DNA of 64,000 bases, from the NCBI GenBank assembly GCA_024236015.1, contig JACKLK010000001.1, positions 372,001 to 436,000 on the forward strand, given 5' to 3'. Each line of letters starts with the position of its first letter. The stretch's first letter is position 1. This document shows, in pieces, positions 39,090-47,380 of this stretch. This DNA comes from Rhodoferax sp. GTDB lineage: Bacteria > Pseudomonadota > Gammaproteobacteria > Burkholderiales > Burkholderiaceae_C. The notes beneath the pieces are model-generated. The model ran no database searches. It saw only the letters and a program-made list of their open reading frames with translations, and was not told the origin of the DNA. The translations under genes were made by a program, and so were the position numbers.

Positions 39090-39222
39090 GGAATGACCCG
39101 GAAGGGATGGAAAGAGGGATCGCTGATCGGGGGGGTGGACTGGGGCAAGAGTGTGGCCCCTACCAGTTGTTCCGCAGCCGGAACTTGAACCGGCCTGGAT
39201 TGCAGACCGGTGTTGGGTTTTG
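39090..39222 (-). promoter_or_regulatory. Rho leader region with several hairpins
   Basis: The roughly 130-nt leader on the minus strand contains GCCGG...CCGGC around TTCAAGTT, an alternative ACCGG...CCGGT pairing, and GGGGC-CACACTCTT-GCCCC nearer the start codon, followed by a C-rich stretch that could be a Rho loading site. Rho autoregulates through its leader in E. coli, so such a structured leader is expected; the details here are inference. Confidence 0.45.
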
Positions 39223-39262
39223 ATTATGACAGGAAAAATTGCGGCCGCAACACGCGGTTGCG
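39223..39262 (-). promoter_or_regulatory. rho promoter overlapping the trxA terminator
   Basis: On the minus strand -35 TTGCGG (complement about 39244-39249 region extended through 39259) is followed, 16 bp later, by -10 CATAAT (complement 39223-39228). The -35 lies in the 3' arm of the trxA terminator hairpin. Transcription would start near 39215. Confidence 0.5.
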
Positions 39263-39263
39263 G
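39234..39263 (-). terminator. Rho-independent terminator of trxA
   Basis: On the minus strand CCGCAAC (39263-39257) pairs with GTTGCGG (39251-39245) around a 5-nt loop, followed by CCGCAATTTTT with the T run at complement 39234-39240. It lies about 56 bp past the trxA stop. Confidence 0.7.
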
Positions 39264-39318
39264 CGCCTGCACGGCGGCGCTGCTGCTGCGCCGCTGGCGT
39301 GCGTGCCCCGGGCCTGGA

Positions 39319-39651
39319 TCAGGCCAGTTGCTGGTCGATGAACGCGGTCAGTTGCGACTTGCTCATGGCGCCGACCTTGGTGGCGGCGAGTTGTCCGTCC
39401 TTGAACAGCATCAGGGTCGGGATGCCGCGAATGCCGAACTTGGCCGGGACTTCCCGGTTCTCGTCGACGTTCATCTTGGCGACCTGCAGCTTGCCTTCGT
39501 AACCGGTCGCGACCTCGTCCAGGATGGGTGCGATCATCTTGCACGGGCCGCACCATTCGGCCCAGTAATCGACCAGCACGGGGTTGGCGGATTGCAGGAC
39601 ATCGGCTTCGAAGGAGGCGTCGGAGACATGTTTGATGAGTTCGCTGGCCAT
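39319..39651 (-). CDS. trxA: Thioredoxin 1
   Basis: 110 aa from the ATG complement at 39649-39651 with AAGGAG upstream. The redox-active site WCGPC is at 33-37, and the cis-proline segment GIRGIPTLMLF is present. It keeps cytosolic proteins reduced and supplies ribonucleotide reductase. It is divergent from the addB-like gene with 83 bp between them and upstream of rho. Confidence 0.97.
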   Translation of the reverse strand: MASELIKHVSDASFEADVLQSANPVLVDYWAEWCGPCKMIAPILDEVATGYEGKLQVAKMNVDENREVPAKFGIRGIPTLMLFKDGQLAATKVGAMSKSQLTAFIDQQLA

Positions 39652-39734
39652 GGTGGCTCCTTGGTTCTGTCGGTACAGGTAAAGTGGGGAAATTGTGACA
39701 GAAACCAATACCGTCTGCCCGCTGCGGCCATGCA

Positions 39735-42248
39735 ATGGATGCGATAGCCATCAACGATCACTACCGGCTTGAATGGGACCGGCTCATCACCACATTGCGT
39801 CGCGAGATCGGGCAGCGCGGGGTCCATGCCGCGCACGTGGTCGTTTTGTTGCCGTACGTGCAACTGATCGGCATCGCCCGCGCTGCGTGGATGCGCGGTG
39901 CGGACGCCGGCCCGGCCAGCACTTTTTTCATGCCGCGGTTCGAGACCACGATGAACTGGAGCCGCACCCTGGCGGGTTTCGTGCCGGCGGCGGACGACCT
40001 GGTGCGCGACCCCGCGCGCGACCTGCTCACGGCGGCGTCGATGCTCGAGCGCGCGGGGCTGCGCGGTGCCGGCGGCGCGCTGGCCGCCCGCCTGATGGAG
40101 GCTGCCTGGAGCGTCGCACCCGTGGCCGCCGCCGTGCATCCGGACCAGCGTGTCGCCTGGGGCCAGCGCATGGGCCAGGCGCTGCAGGGCGAAGGGGCGG
40201 CGCCGCTGCTCGACTGGGAACTGCGGCTGGGCCGGATCGCGGTGGTGTGGGCCGCGCACAGCGCGTATCCGACCGACGCGTTGTTCTCGGCGTCGGCGGA
40301 CCTGCTGGTGCTGATCGAGGGGCTGCAGCAGGATCCGCTGTTCGCTGCCTTGCAGGCGCGTTGGGGCGAACGTGCCGTGAGCCTGCAACTGGCCAGTCCG
40401 GCCGAGTCCGGGCATTGCAGCCTGCGCCAGGCGCTGGACGCCGAGGACGAGGCCGAACAGGCCTGCGCCTGCGTACTGGCCCATCTGGCCGCGGGCAGGG
40501 CGCCGCTGGCGCTGGTCGCCCAGGACCGCGTGCTGACGCGGCGCGCACGCGCGCTGCTGGCCGAGCGGGGGGTTGCGGTGCGCGACGAGACCGGATGGAC
40601 CTTGTCGACCACCCGGGCCGCTGCGGCGATCATGGGCCTGTTGCGGGCCGTGGCGCCGGATGCGACGTCCGATGCGGTGCTCGACTGGGCCAAGCAGGCC
40701 GGTGCCATCGCCGCGCCGGACCTGGATCGGCTCGAAGCCCGCTTGCGGCGCGCTGGCGTTCGCGACTGGCGCGCAGCCGCGCCGGACGATCGCGCCGCGT
40801 CCGTGGTGGAAACCCTGCGCAGCGCGTTGCGCGAGCCGCGGGACCTGCCCGGCTGGCTGCACAGCCTGCGCTCGGCACTGCAGACCGCAGGCCAGTGGAC
40901 CGAGCTGCTGCAGGACACCGCGGGCCAGGCCGTGATCGACGCCCTGCATCTGCACGAGCAGTCCGACGGCGATTTTGCCGACGCCACGCAGCGCCTGACG
41001 CTGGCCGGATTCACCGCCTGGGTCGGGCAGGTCCTCGAGGCGGGCAGCTTCGTGCCGCCGCACCCGCCGCAGGAGCAGGTGGTCCTGTTGCCGCTGAGCC
41101 AGTTGCTGGGACGTTCGCTGGCCGCCGTCGTGGTGCCGGGTTGCGACGAGAACAATCTGGCGGCCTCGCCGGATCTGCCCGGCTTGTGGACGCCCGCCCA
41201 GCGGGCCCTGCTGGGACTGCCCTCGCGCGAACAACTAGCCGCCATGCTGGCCAGCGCTTGGGACAACGCCCTGGGCATGCCGCGGGTCGACATCCTGTGG
41301 CGCGCCAGCGACGCGGGCGAGTTGCTGATGCCCAGCGTGCTGGTGCAGCGGCTGCGGCTGCGCATGCCGGAACTGGCGCCGGACCTGCGCGCGACGCAGA
41401 CGCTGCACCGGCAGCCCATCACGATGCCCCGGCCGTCGGCGCCCGCGCTCGGGGTGACGCAGCTCTCGGCCAGCGCGTACGCGGACCTGCGACGCTGCCC
41501 CTACCGTTTCTATGCGTTGCGCATGCTCGGCCTGCAGGAGACGGACGAACTCGACACCGCGCTGGGCAAGCGCGATTTCGGCAACTGGCTGCACGCCTTG
41601 TTGCGCCATTTCCACGACGCGCTGGCACTCGAGCCGCAGGCGACGCTGGCACAGCGTCACGCCATGCTCGACCAGGCCGCCGAACGCACCACCCGCGAAC
41701 AAGGGCTGGCGCCCAACGAGTTCCTGCCGTTTGCCGCGTCCTGGCCGCTGGTGCGCGCGGCCTACCTGGCGTGGCTGGAAGGGCATGAACGCAGCGGTGC
41801 CCGTTACCAGGCGGCCGAGGTGCAGCGCGAAATGGGGCTGGGCGGAATCACGCTGGTCGGCCGCATCGACCGGATGGACCGGCTGGCGGACGGGCGTGCA
41901 CTGGTGATCGACTACAAGACCGAGGCACGGGCCACGACGCAAGCGCGGGTGCGCCATCCCGAGGAGGACACCCAGCTCGCGTTCTACGGCGCCTTGCTCG
42001 ACGACGACAGCCTGCAGGCCATGTACCTGAACATCGCGGAGTCCGACAGCACCAAGGCATTCGACATGCCCGACATCGACGCCTGGCGGGACCAGCTGGT
42101 GGCGGCCATCGTCGACGACATGGCGCGGATTGCGGCAGGCGCCGAACTGCCGGCCATCGGCGCCGGCTCCGCCTGCGAGCATTGCGCCGCACGTGGCTTG
42201 TGCCGCAAGGATTTCTGGAGTGCCGACGCCGGAGCCGCCCATGGCTGA
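39735..42248 (+). CDS. AddB-like PD-(D/E)XK nuclease, inactivated helicase subunit
   Basis: 837 aa. The N-terminal half resembles a superfamily 1 helicase but has no Walker A, as in AddB/RexB. The C-terminal nuclease has VGRIDRMDRL and the catalytic VIDYKTE. Four cysteines placed like the AddB iron-sulfur staple are C588 (RRCPYRF) and C814, C817 and C823 near the end. With the next gene it forms a helicase-nuclease for double-strand break repair, taking the place of RecBCD. It overlaps the AddA-like gene by 8 bp. Confidence 0.88.
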   Translation: MDAIAINDHYRLEWDRLITTLRREIGQRGVHAAHVVVLLPYVQLIGIARAAWMRGADAGPASTFFMPRFETTMNWSRTLAGFVPAADDLVRDPARDLLTAASMLERAGLRGAGGALAARLMEAAWSVAPVAAAVHPDQRVAWGQRMGQALQGEGAAPLLDWELRLGRIAVVWAAHSAYPTDALFSASADLLVLIEGLQQDPLFAALQARWGERAVSLQLASPAESGHCSLRQALDAEDEAEQACACVLAHLAAGRAPLALVAQDRVLTRRARALLAERGVAVRDETGWTLSTTRAAAAIMGLLRAVAPDATSDAVLDWAKQAGAIAAPDLDRLEARLRRAGVRDWRAAAPDDRAASVVETLRSALREPRDLPGWLHSLRSALQTAGQWTELLQDTAGQAVIDALHLHEQSDGDFADATQRLTLAGFTAWVGQVLEAGSFVPPHPPQEQVVLLPLSQLLGRSLAAVVVPGCDENNLAASPDLPGLWTPAQRALLGLPSREQLAAMLASAWDNALGMPRVDILWRASDAGELLMPSVLVQRLRLRMPELAPDLRATQTLHRQPITMPRPSAPALGVTQLSASAYADLRRCPYRFYALRMLGLQETDELDTALGKRDFGNWLHALLRHFHDALALEPQATLAQRHAMLDQAAERTTREQGLAPNEFLPFAASWPLVRAAYLAWLEGHERSGARYQAAEVQREMGLGGITLVGRIDRMDRLADGRALVIDYKTEARATTQARVRHPEEDTQLAFYGALLDDDSLQAMYLNIAESDSTKAFDMPDIDAWRDQLVAAIVDDMARIAAGAELPAIGAGSACEHCAARGLCRKDFWSADAGAAHG

Positions 42249-45200
42249 ACATGCCGCAGTCGCGGCCTACGAACACAACGGCGCGACCGTCAGCGCCGCG
42301 CGTTTCTACACGGTGGCCTGCGATCCACGCCGGCACGTGGCCGTCGAGGCCTGTGCGGGCGCGGGCAAGACCTGGATGCTGGTGTCGCGCATCGTGCGCG
42401 CCCTGTTCGACGGCCTGGACGATGGTGACGGCCGCCTGGCGGTGCAGCCGCACGACATCCTGGCCATCACCTTCACCAAGCGCGCGGCCAGCGAAATGCG
42501 CGAGCGGCTGTACAAGTGGCTGCAGGAGTTCGCCGGAGCCAGCCAGGAGCGGCTGCTGCGCGAGTTGCGCGACCGCGGCGTCGTGGTGCCGGCCGATGCC
42601 GCCGCGGCCGCGGCCATGGCCCGGCGCCTGGCCGGCTTGCAGCACGCGGTGCTGCAATGCCCCCGGCAGGTGCAGATCCGCACCTTCCACAGCTGGTTCG
42701 CGGCCTTGCTGCGGGCCGCACCGATCGCGGTGCTGCAGCAGCTGAACCTGCCGCTGCAATACGAATTGCTGGAGGACGACGCGCCGGCAAAGGCGCTGGT
42801 GTGGCGCCGCTTCTACCAGGCCCTGATCGAGCAACCCGGGCAACGGGCCGCGTTCGAGGCGGTGGTGCGCACCCATGGCCGGTTCCAGACGGAAAAGGCC
42901 TTGGGTGTCGCGCTGGACAAGCGCATCGAGTTCGCCCGTGCCGATGCGGCCGGCCGCGTCGAGCCGGCGGTGCGCCATTTCCACGATGTGTTTCCCGCAC
43001 TGGCGTCGCTGGCATCACCTGCCGACGCGGTGATGGGCGACGGAGCGCGGACACGCTGGCTGGCGTGGTCGGCAGCCCTGGGGCGCGAGTCGAACAAGAC
43101 ACCGCAAAAGGCGGCACAGGCCATGGTCGAGGCGTTCGCCCGACGCGATGGCGCTCCCGCCGGCGACCCGGACGCCGCCGCGACCTGCCTGGCCGCGCTG
43201 CGCAAGGCCTTGTTCGTCGAGAAGGAAGACAGGCTCAACACCCACCTGCTCAAGTTCGACGCCGCACAGGCCGCCGCCGCCGAGCTGGCCCAGTTGTGCG
43301 CGGCGCAGCGCCACCATGCGGCCTGGCAATACCAGCAACACATGGCGGGCCTGGCCCGGGTGCTGATCGATGCGTTTGCCGCGCTCAAGCGCGAGCGCGG
43401 ATGGATCGACATGACGGATGTCGAACGCGCGGCCATGACCCTGTTGTCCGATCCGCAGCTCAGCGGCTGGGTGCAGGAGCGGCTGGACACGCGGGTGCGC
43501 CATCTGCTGATCGACGAGTTCCAGGACACCAATCCGTTGCAGTGGCATGCCCTGCTGTCGTGGCTGGGCAGTTATGCCGGGGCCACCGGCCAGCGGCCCA
43601 GCGTGTTCATCGTGGGGGATCCGAAGCAGAGCATCTACCGCTTCCGGCGCGCCGAGCCGCAGGTCTTCCTGGCCGCGCAGGATTTCGTGGCCACCGGCCT
43701 GGGGGGCGACCTGCTGCGATGCGACCATACCCGGCGCAATGCGCCGGACATCATCGGGGTCGTGAACCAGGTCATGCTGGCGGCACGCGACGACGACGGC
43801 TACGACGGCTTTCGTGCCCACACCACCGGCGCCGATGCCGCCGGGCAGGTGCTGCGCCTGCCGCCGATCGCGCGGGATCGGGCCGCGCAGGAGGAGCGCG
43901 ACGGCGACGGGCCGCCCGCCTGGCGCGACAGCCTGACCCAGCCCCGGGACGTGCCCGAGGAAACCCTGCGCAGCCTGGAGGCGCGCCAGGTCGCCCGCTG
44001 GATCGCGCAACAGGTGGTGCAGCAGGGCCAGGCCGCGTCGGACGTCATGGTGTTGTCGCGTCGGCGCGCCAGCCTGATGCCCTTGCAGGACGAACTGCGT
44101 GCCTTGCAGATCCCCGCGCACGTGGGCGAGAACACGGCCTTGATCGACTGCTGCGAGGTGCAGGACATCGTGGCCCTGCTCGACGTGCTGGTATCGAGCC
44201 GGCACGACCTGTCGATGGCGCGGGTGCTGCGCTCGCCGCTGTTCGACGTGCCCGACCCGGCGCTGGTCGATCTTGCCATGCGCCGGCGTGCGCAGGCCGA
44301 TTCCTGGTTTGCGCTGCTGCAGCAGCCGTGGCCGCAGGACCATGCGCTGCACGGCATCGGTGCCCGGCTGCTGGCGTGGAAGGACTTGCTCGACCGATTG
44401 CCGCCGCACGACGCGATGCAGGCGATCTACAGCCAGCACGACGTACTGGCCCGTTTCGCCGTGCGCGCGCCCGAGGTGCAGCGGGCCGCCGTGCTGGCCA
44501 ATCTGCGTGCCTTGCTGGCGGCGTCGCTGCAGGTGGCCGGCGGGCGTTTCGTCACGCCATACGCCTTCGTGCGTGCCCTCAAGGCCGGTGGCGTGCAGGC
44601 GCCCGCGACGGTGACTTCCGATGCGGTACGCCTGTTGACCGTGCACGGGGCCAAGGGCCTGGAAGCCGATGTCGTGGTGCTGCTGGACACGGATACGCCG
44701 CCGCGCGCGGCCGAGACCATGGGCGTGTTGATCGACTGGCCGGCGCAGGAGGCCCATCCGCGGCAGTTCTTCTTCGTCAGCAGCGAGGCGAATCCGCCGC
44801 AATGCGCCCAGGCCACGCGCGACCATGAACTGCAGCAGCGCCAGCGCGAAGAACTCAATGCCTTGTACGTGGCGCTGACCCGGGCCCGCAACACCTTGGT
44901 GGTGTCGTCGATCGAGCCCCACCGCGAGGCTCCCGGCAGCTGGTGGCGGCGCTTGTCCGACGTGGCGGCGCCGATCCCGGCCGCGGCGGAGACGGCGTGC
45001 GCGCCCGCGCCGCCGGATCCGCTCCAGGACGGCATGTTCTCGCTCAAGGTGCTGCCGCCCGGGCCGCCGCCCGTGACGCCGGTGCCGGTCGAGGCGGCGC
45101 CGGTCGATCCCGCGCTGGACCTGCTGGCGCGGGTCGGCCAGGCCATGCACCGCCTGCTCGAATGGGGCGGTGTCGATGTACCGGCAGTGGCCGCGGTGCG

Positions 45201-45573
45201 GCGCGAATTCGCGCTGGACGCCGAGGGCGCCGATCGTGCCGCGGCGATGGCGCGCAACATCCTGGCCGGACCGGGTGCCTGGGCCTGGGACGCCGCGCAG
45301 CTGTCCTGGCAGGGCAACGAAGTCGAACTGGTGTCCGACGGCACAGTGTTGCGGCTGGACCGCCTGGTGCAGCGCCGCGACAACGGCCAATGGTGGGTGC
45401 TCGACCACAAGTCCAACCTGGCGCCACTGCGCGATCCGGACCTGGTCGCGCAACTGGCGCGGTACCGCGCCGCGGTGCGGGCCATCGATCCGGCGCAGGT
45501 GGTCCATGCCGCGTTTCTCAATGGCCAGGGCGAGTGGATCGAGCTGCCCGAGACCCCGGCGGTGCGGCCATGA
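42241..45573 (+). CDS. AddA-like UvrD-family helicase and exonuclease
   Basis: 1110 aa from ATG 42241. Walker A is EACAGAGKTW with K43, and SF1 motifs ITFTKRAASEM, LIDEFQDTNPLQW (Walker B), GDPKQSIYRFRRA and TVHGAKGLEADVV are in order. The C-terminal nuclease shows VGQAMHRLLEW and the catalytic LDHKSN (D1055, K1057). It is the motor and one nuclease of the AddAB-type recombination machine. The stop overlaps the next gene (ATGA). Confidence 0.93.
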   Translation: MAEHAAVAAYEHNGATVSAARFYTVACDPRRHVAVEACAGAGKTWMLVSRIVRALFDGLDDGDGRLAVQPHDILAITFTKRAASEMRERLYKWLQEFAGASQERLLRELRDRGVVVPADAAAAAAMARRLAGLQHAVLQCPRQVQIRTFHSWFAALLRAAPIAVLQQLNLPLQYELLEDDAPAKALVWRRFYQALIEQPGQRAAFEAVVRTHGRFQTEKALGVALDKRIEFARADAAGRVEPAVRHFHDVFPALASLASPADAVMGDGARTRWLAWSAALGRESNKTPQKAAQAMVEAFARRDGAPAGDPDAAATCLAALRKALFVEKEDRLNTHLLKFDAAQAAAAELAQLCAAQRHHAAWQYQQHMAGLARVLIDAFAALKRERGWIDMTDVERAAMTLLSDPQLSGWVQERLDTRVRHLLIDEFQDTNPLQWHALLSWLGSYAGATGQRPSVFIVGDPKQSIYRFRRAEPQVFLAAQDFVATGLGGDLLRCDHTRRNAPDIIGVVNQVMLAARDDDGYDGFRAHTTGADAAGQVLRLPPIARDRAAQEERDGDGPPAWRDSLTQPRDVPEETLRSLEARQVARWIAQQVVQQGQAASDVMVLSRRRASLMPLQDELRALQIPAHVGENTALIDCCEVQDIVALLDVLVSSRHDLSMARVLRSPLFDVPDPALVDLAMRRRAQADSWFALLQQPWPQDHALHGIGARLLAWKDLLDRLPPHDAMQAIYSQHDVLARFAVRAPEVQRAAVLANLRALLAASLQVAGGRFVTPYAFVRALKAGGVQAPATVTSDAVRLLTVHGAKGLEADVVVLLDTDTPPRAAETMGVLIDWPAQEAHPRQFFFVSSEANPPQCAQATRDHELQQRQREELNALYVALTRARNTLVVSSIEPHREAPGSWWRRLSDVAAPIPAAAETACAPAPPDPLQDGMFSLKVLPPGPPPVTPVPVEAAPVDPALDLLARVGQAMHRLLEWGGVDVPAVAAVRREFALDAEGADRAAAMARNILAGPGAWAWDAAQLSWQGNEVELVSDGTVLRLDRLVQRRDNGQWWVLDHKSNLAPLRDPDLVAQLARYRAAVRAIDPAQVVHAAFLNGQGEWIELPETPAVRP

Positions 45574-46835
45574 CGCGCCGTGCCGCCGTTGTCGGGGGAG
45601 GACCGGCCGGGCTGATGGCCGCCGACGTGCTGGCCGCGGCCGGCGTCGAGGTCCACCTGTACGATGCCATGCCCTCGGTGGGACGCAAGTTCCTGTTGGC
45701 GGGCAAGGGTGGACTCAACCTGACGCATTCGGAGCCGGCCGCGGTGTTCGAGACCCGATTCGGCAAGCGCCAGGCCGAGGTCGCGGCCTGGTTGCGGTCT
45801 TTCGGTGCGGCGCAGCTGCGCGCGTGGGCCCAGGCGCTGGGTGTCGAGACCTTTGTCGGCAGTTCGGGCCGGGTGTTTCCGGTCGACATGAAGGCGGCGC
45901 CGCTGCTGCGCGCCTGGTTGCACCGGCTGCGCCATCCCGATCACGGTCACCCGGTGCAATTGCACATGCGCCATCGCTGGCGCGGTTGGGAAGAAGACCC
46001 GCCGGCGGACGCAACACGGCTGCGGTTCGACACGCCCGACGGGCCCCGCGTGGTCGCGGCCGATGCCGTGGTGCTGGCGCTCGGCGGCGCAAGCTGGCCG
46101 CGGCTGGGATCCGATGGAGCCTGGGTCGAGCCGCTGCGCGCGCTTGGCGTGCCGGTCGCGCCGCTGCTGCCGGCCAATTGCGGTTTCGATCGCGCTGGAG
46201 GCTGGAGTCCGCACTTCGTGCAGCGTTTCGCCGGCCAGCCGTTCAAGTCGGTGACCATCCATGTGCCGGCCGGGCCTGCCGGGCCGGCGTTCGAGCGCAA
46301 GGGCGAGTTCGTCGCCACCGCGACCGGCATCGAAGGCAGCCTGGTCTATGCGGCCTCGGGCTTGCTGCGCGACACGATCGCGGCACAGGGCTGGGCCGAA
46401 CTGTTCGTGGACCTGTTGCCGGATTTCACGCCCGAACGGGTGCTGCACGAGGTGGCGCACCCGCGGGGCTCGCGGTCCCTGTCCAGCCATCTCAAGAGTC
46501 GCCTGGGCATCGGCGGCATCAAGGCCGGCCTGTTGCACGAGGTACTGGGACGCGAGCAGCCGGCCGACGCGCAGCGCATCGCGCACACGCTCAAGGCCTT
46601 GCCGTTGCGCCTGCAGGCGGCGCGGCCGGTTGCCGAGGCGATCAGCAGCGCCGGCGGTGTCCGGTTCGACGGCCTGGACGCGCATCTGATGCTGCGTGGC
46701 TGTCCCGGCGTGTTCTGCGCCGGCGAGATGCTCGATTGGGAGGCCCCGACCGGGGGTTACCTGCTCACCGCGGCGATGGCCAGCGGCCGCATCGCAGCCG
46801 ACGGCGCCTTGCGATACCTGCATGGCGCGGCGTGA
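45570..46835 (+). CDS. HI0933-family NAD(P)/FAD-dependent oxidoreductase
   Basis: 421 aa from ATG 45570, overlapping the previous stop. The dinucleotide motif VVGGGPAGLMAADVL starts at residue 7. The family segments GRKFLLAGKGGLNLTHSE, FKSVTIHV and the C-terminal CAGEMLDWEAPTGGYLLTAA are present. HI0933 proteins are FAD-binding; their reaction is not settled. Coupling to the AddAB genes by overlap suggests co-transcription only. Confidence 0.88.
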   Translation: MTRRAAVVGGGPAGLMAADVLAAAGVEVHLYDAMPSVGRKFLLAGKGGLNLTHSEPAAVFETRFGKRQAEVAAWLRSFGAAQLRAWAQALGVETFVGSSGRVFPVDMKAAPLLRAWLHRLRHPDHGHPVQLHMRHRWRGWEEDPPADATRLRFDTPDGPRVVAADAVVLALGGASWPRLGSDGAWVEPLRALGVPVAPLLPANCGFDRAGGWSPHFVQRFAGQPFKSVTIHVPAGPAGPAFERKGEFVATATGIEGSLVYAASGLLRDTIAAQGWAELFVDLLPDFTPERVLHEVAHPRGSRSLSSHLKSRLGIGGIKAGLLHEVLGREQPADAQRIAHTLKALPLRLQAARPVAEAISSAGGVRFDGLDAHLMLRGCPGVFCAGEMLDWEAPTGGYLLTAAMASGRIAADGALRYLHGAA

Positions 46836-46933
46836 CCGGCACCAGGCCCGATGGTGCGCGCCATGCTTGCCTGTCGGAGCTGCCGATAGAATCCGGGCGG
46901 GGAATCACAAAAAGATAACTCAGACTGCGCAAC

Positions 46934-47113
46934 ATGGACCACGAGAACACCATACCTTCCCAACTGGGCCCGGCCAGCACCATTCCCGCTGCCCTGGTTT
47001 CCAGTACACGACAAGCATCGCCCGAATCCGAAGGCTCGGGCCTCGGCGGGTTGTTGTTCAAATTGCTGCTGCTGGCCGTCACGGTCGGCTTCGCGCTGTA
47101 TTTCGCGCGATGA
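46934..47113 (+). CDS. Small single-pass membrane protein (59 aa)
   Basis: Reading frame from ATG 46934 to TGA 47111-47113. The N-terminal 35 residues are polar and rich in Ser, Pro and Gln; the C-terminal segment LLFKLLLLAVTVGFALYFAR is one clear membrane helix that ends the protein with a basic residue, as in tail-anchored proteins. No strong Shine-Dalgarno is visible, so expression is uncertain. It sits between the flavoprotein gene and the 4.5S RNA gene. No family recognised. Confidence 0.5.
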   Translation: MDHENTIPSQLGPASTIPAALVSSTRQASPESEGSGLGGLLFKLLLLAVTVGFALYFAR

Positions 47114-47183
47114 CCGGGTAGCTCCGCGGTACGGTGGCCGCGATGGCCACCGGCTGCGCCTCGTGTTCGAGGCTGAAAATTAG

Positions 47184-47281
47184 GTGACGAGCCTTGACCC
47201 CGGCACTGGTTCCACAGTTAGGGCTGCTTGGTTCCCCACCTGACCCGGTTGGCCGCTTCTCCATGCGGGAAGGCCCGTCAC
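47184..47281 (-). ncRNA. ffs: Signal recognition particle 4.5S RNA
   Basis: 98 nt on the minus strand. The ends GTGACGGGCCTT and AAGGCTCGTCAC pair in a 12-bp helix with one G-U. The SRP domain IV core lies at 47245-47222: GTCAGG, then the GGAA tetraloop closed by GG/CC, then AAGCAGCC. Relative to E. coli (CC-GGAA-GG) the closing pairs are swapped to GG-GGAA-CC, a compensatory change. A -10 TACAAT (complement 47287-47292) lies 5 bases upstream and a TTTT tract follows. Location next to dnaX is usual. With Ffh it targets membrane proteins. Confidence 0.88.
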
Positions 47282-47286
47282 GAACG

Positions 47287-47292
47287 ATTGTA
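47287..47292 (-). promoter_or_regulatory. ffs promoter -10 (TACAAT)
   Basis: TACAAT on the minus strand ends 5 bases before the predicted 5' end of the 4.5S RNA. A weak -35 (GACAGA) lies 18 bp further upstream. The gene is divergent from dnaX, whose start is 88 bp away. Confidence 0.6.
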
Positions 47293-47380
47293 CGGCCTCG
47301 GCCACGGTGATCTGTCGCGGCAGCGGCGATGGCCGTTTCGGCGGCAAGGTCGTCGCGTCGCCGGCATCTAGAATCGTCGC

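Noticed and set aside
39150..39215. tRNA-like sequence in the rho leader (TTCAAGT loop, TGCAAT)
   Set aside because: No acceptor stem, D arm or CCA end can be paired; it is better read as leader hairpins.
46867..46892. Promoter TTGCCT/TAGAAT before the small membrane ORF
   Set aside because: The spacer is 14 bp, and no other support is visible.
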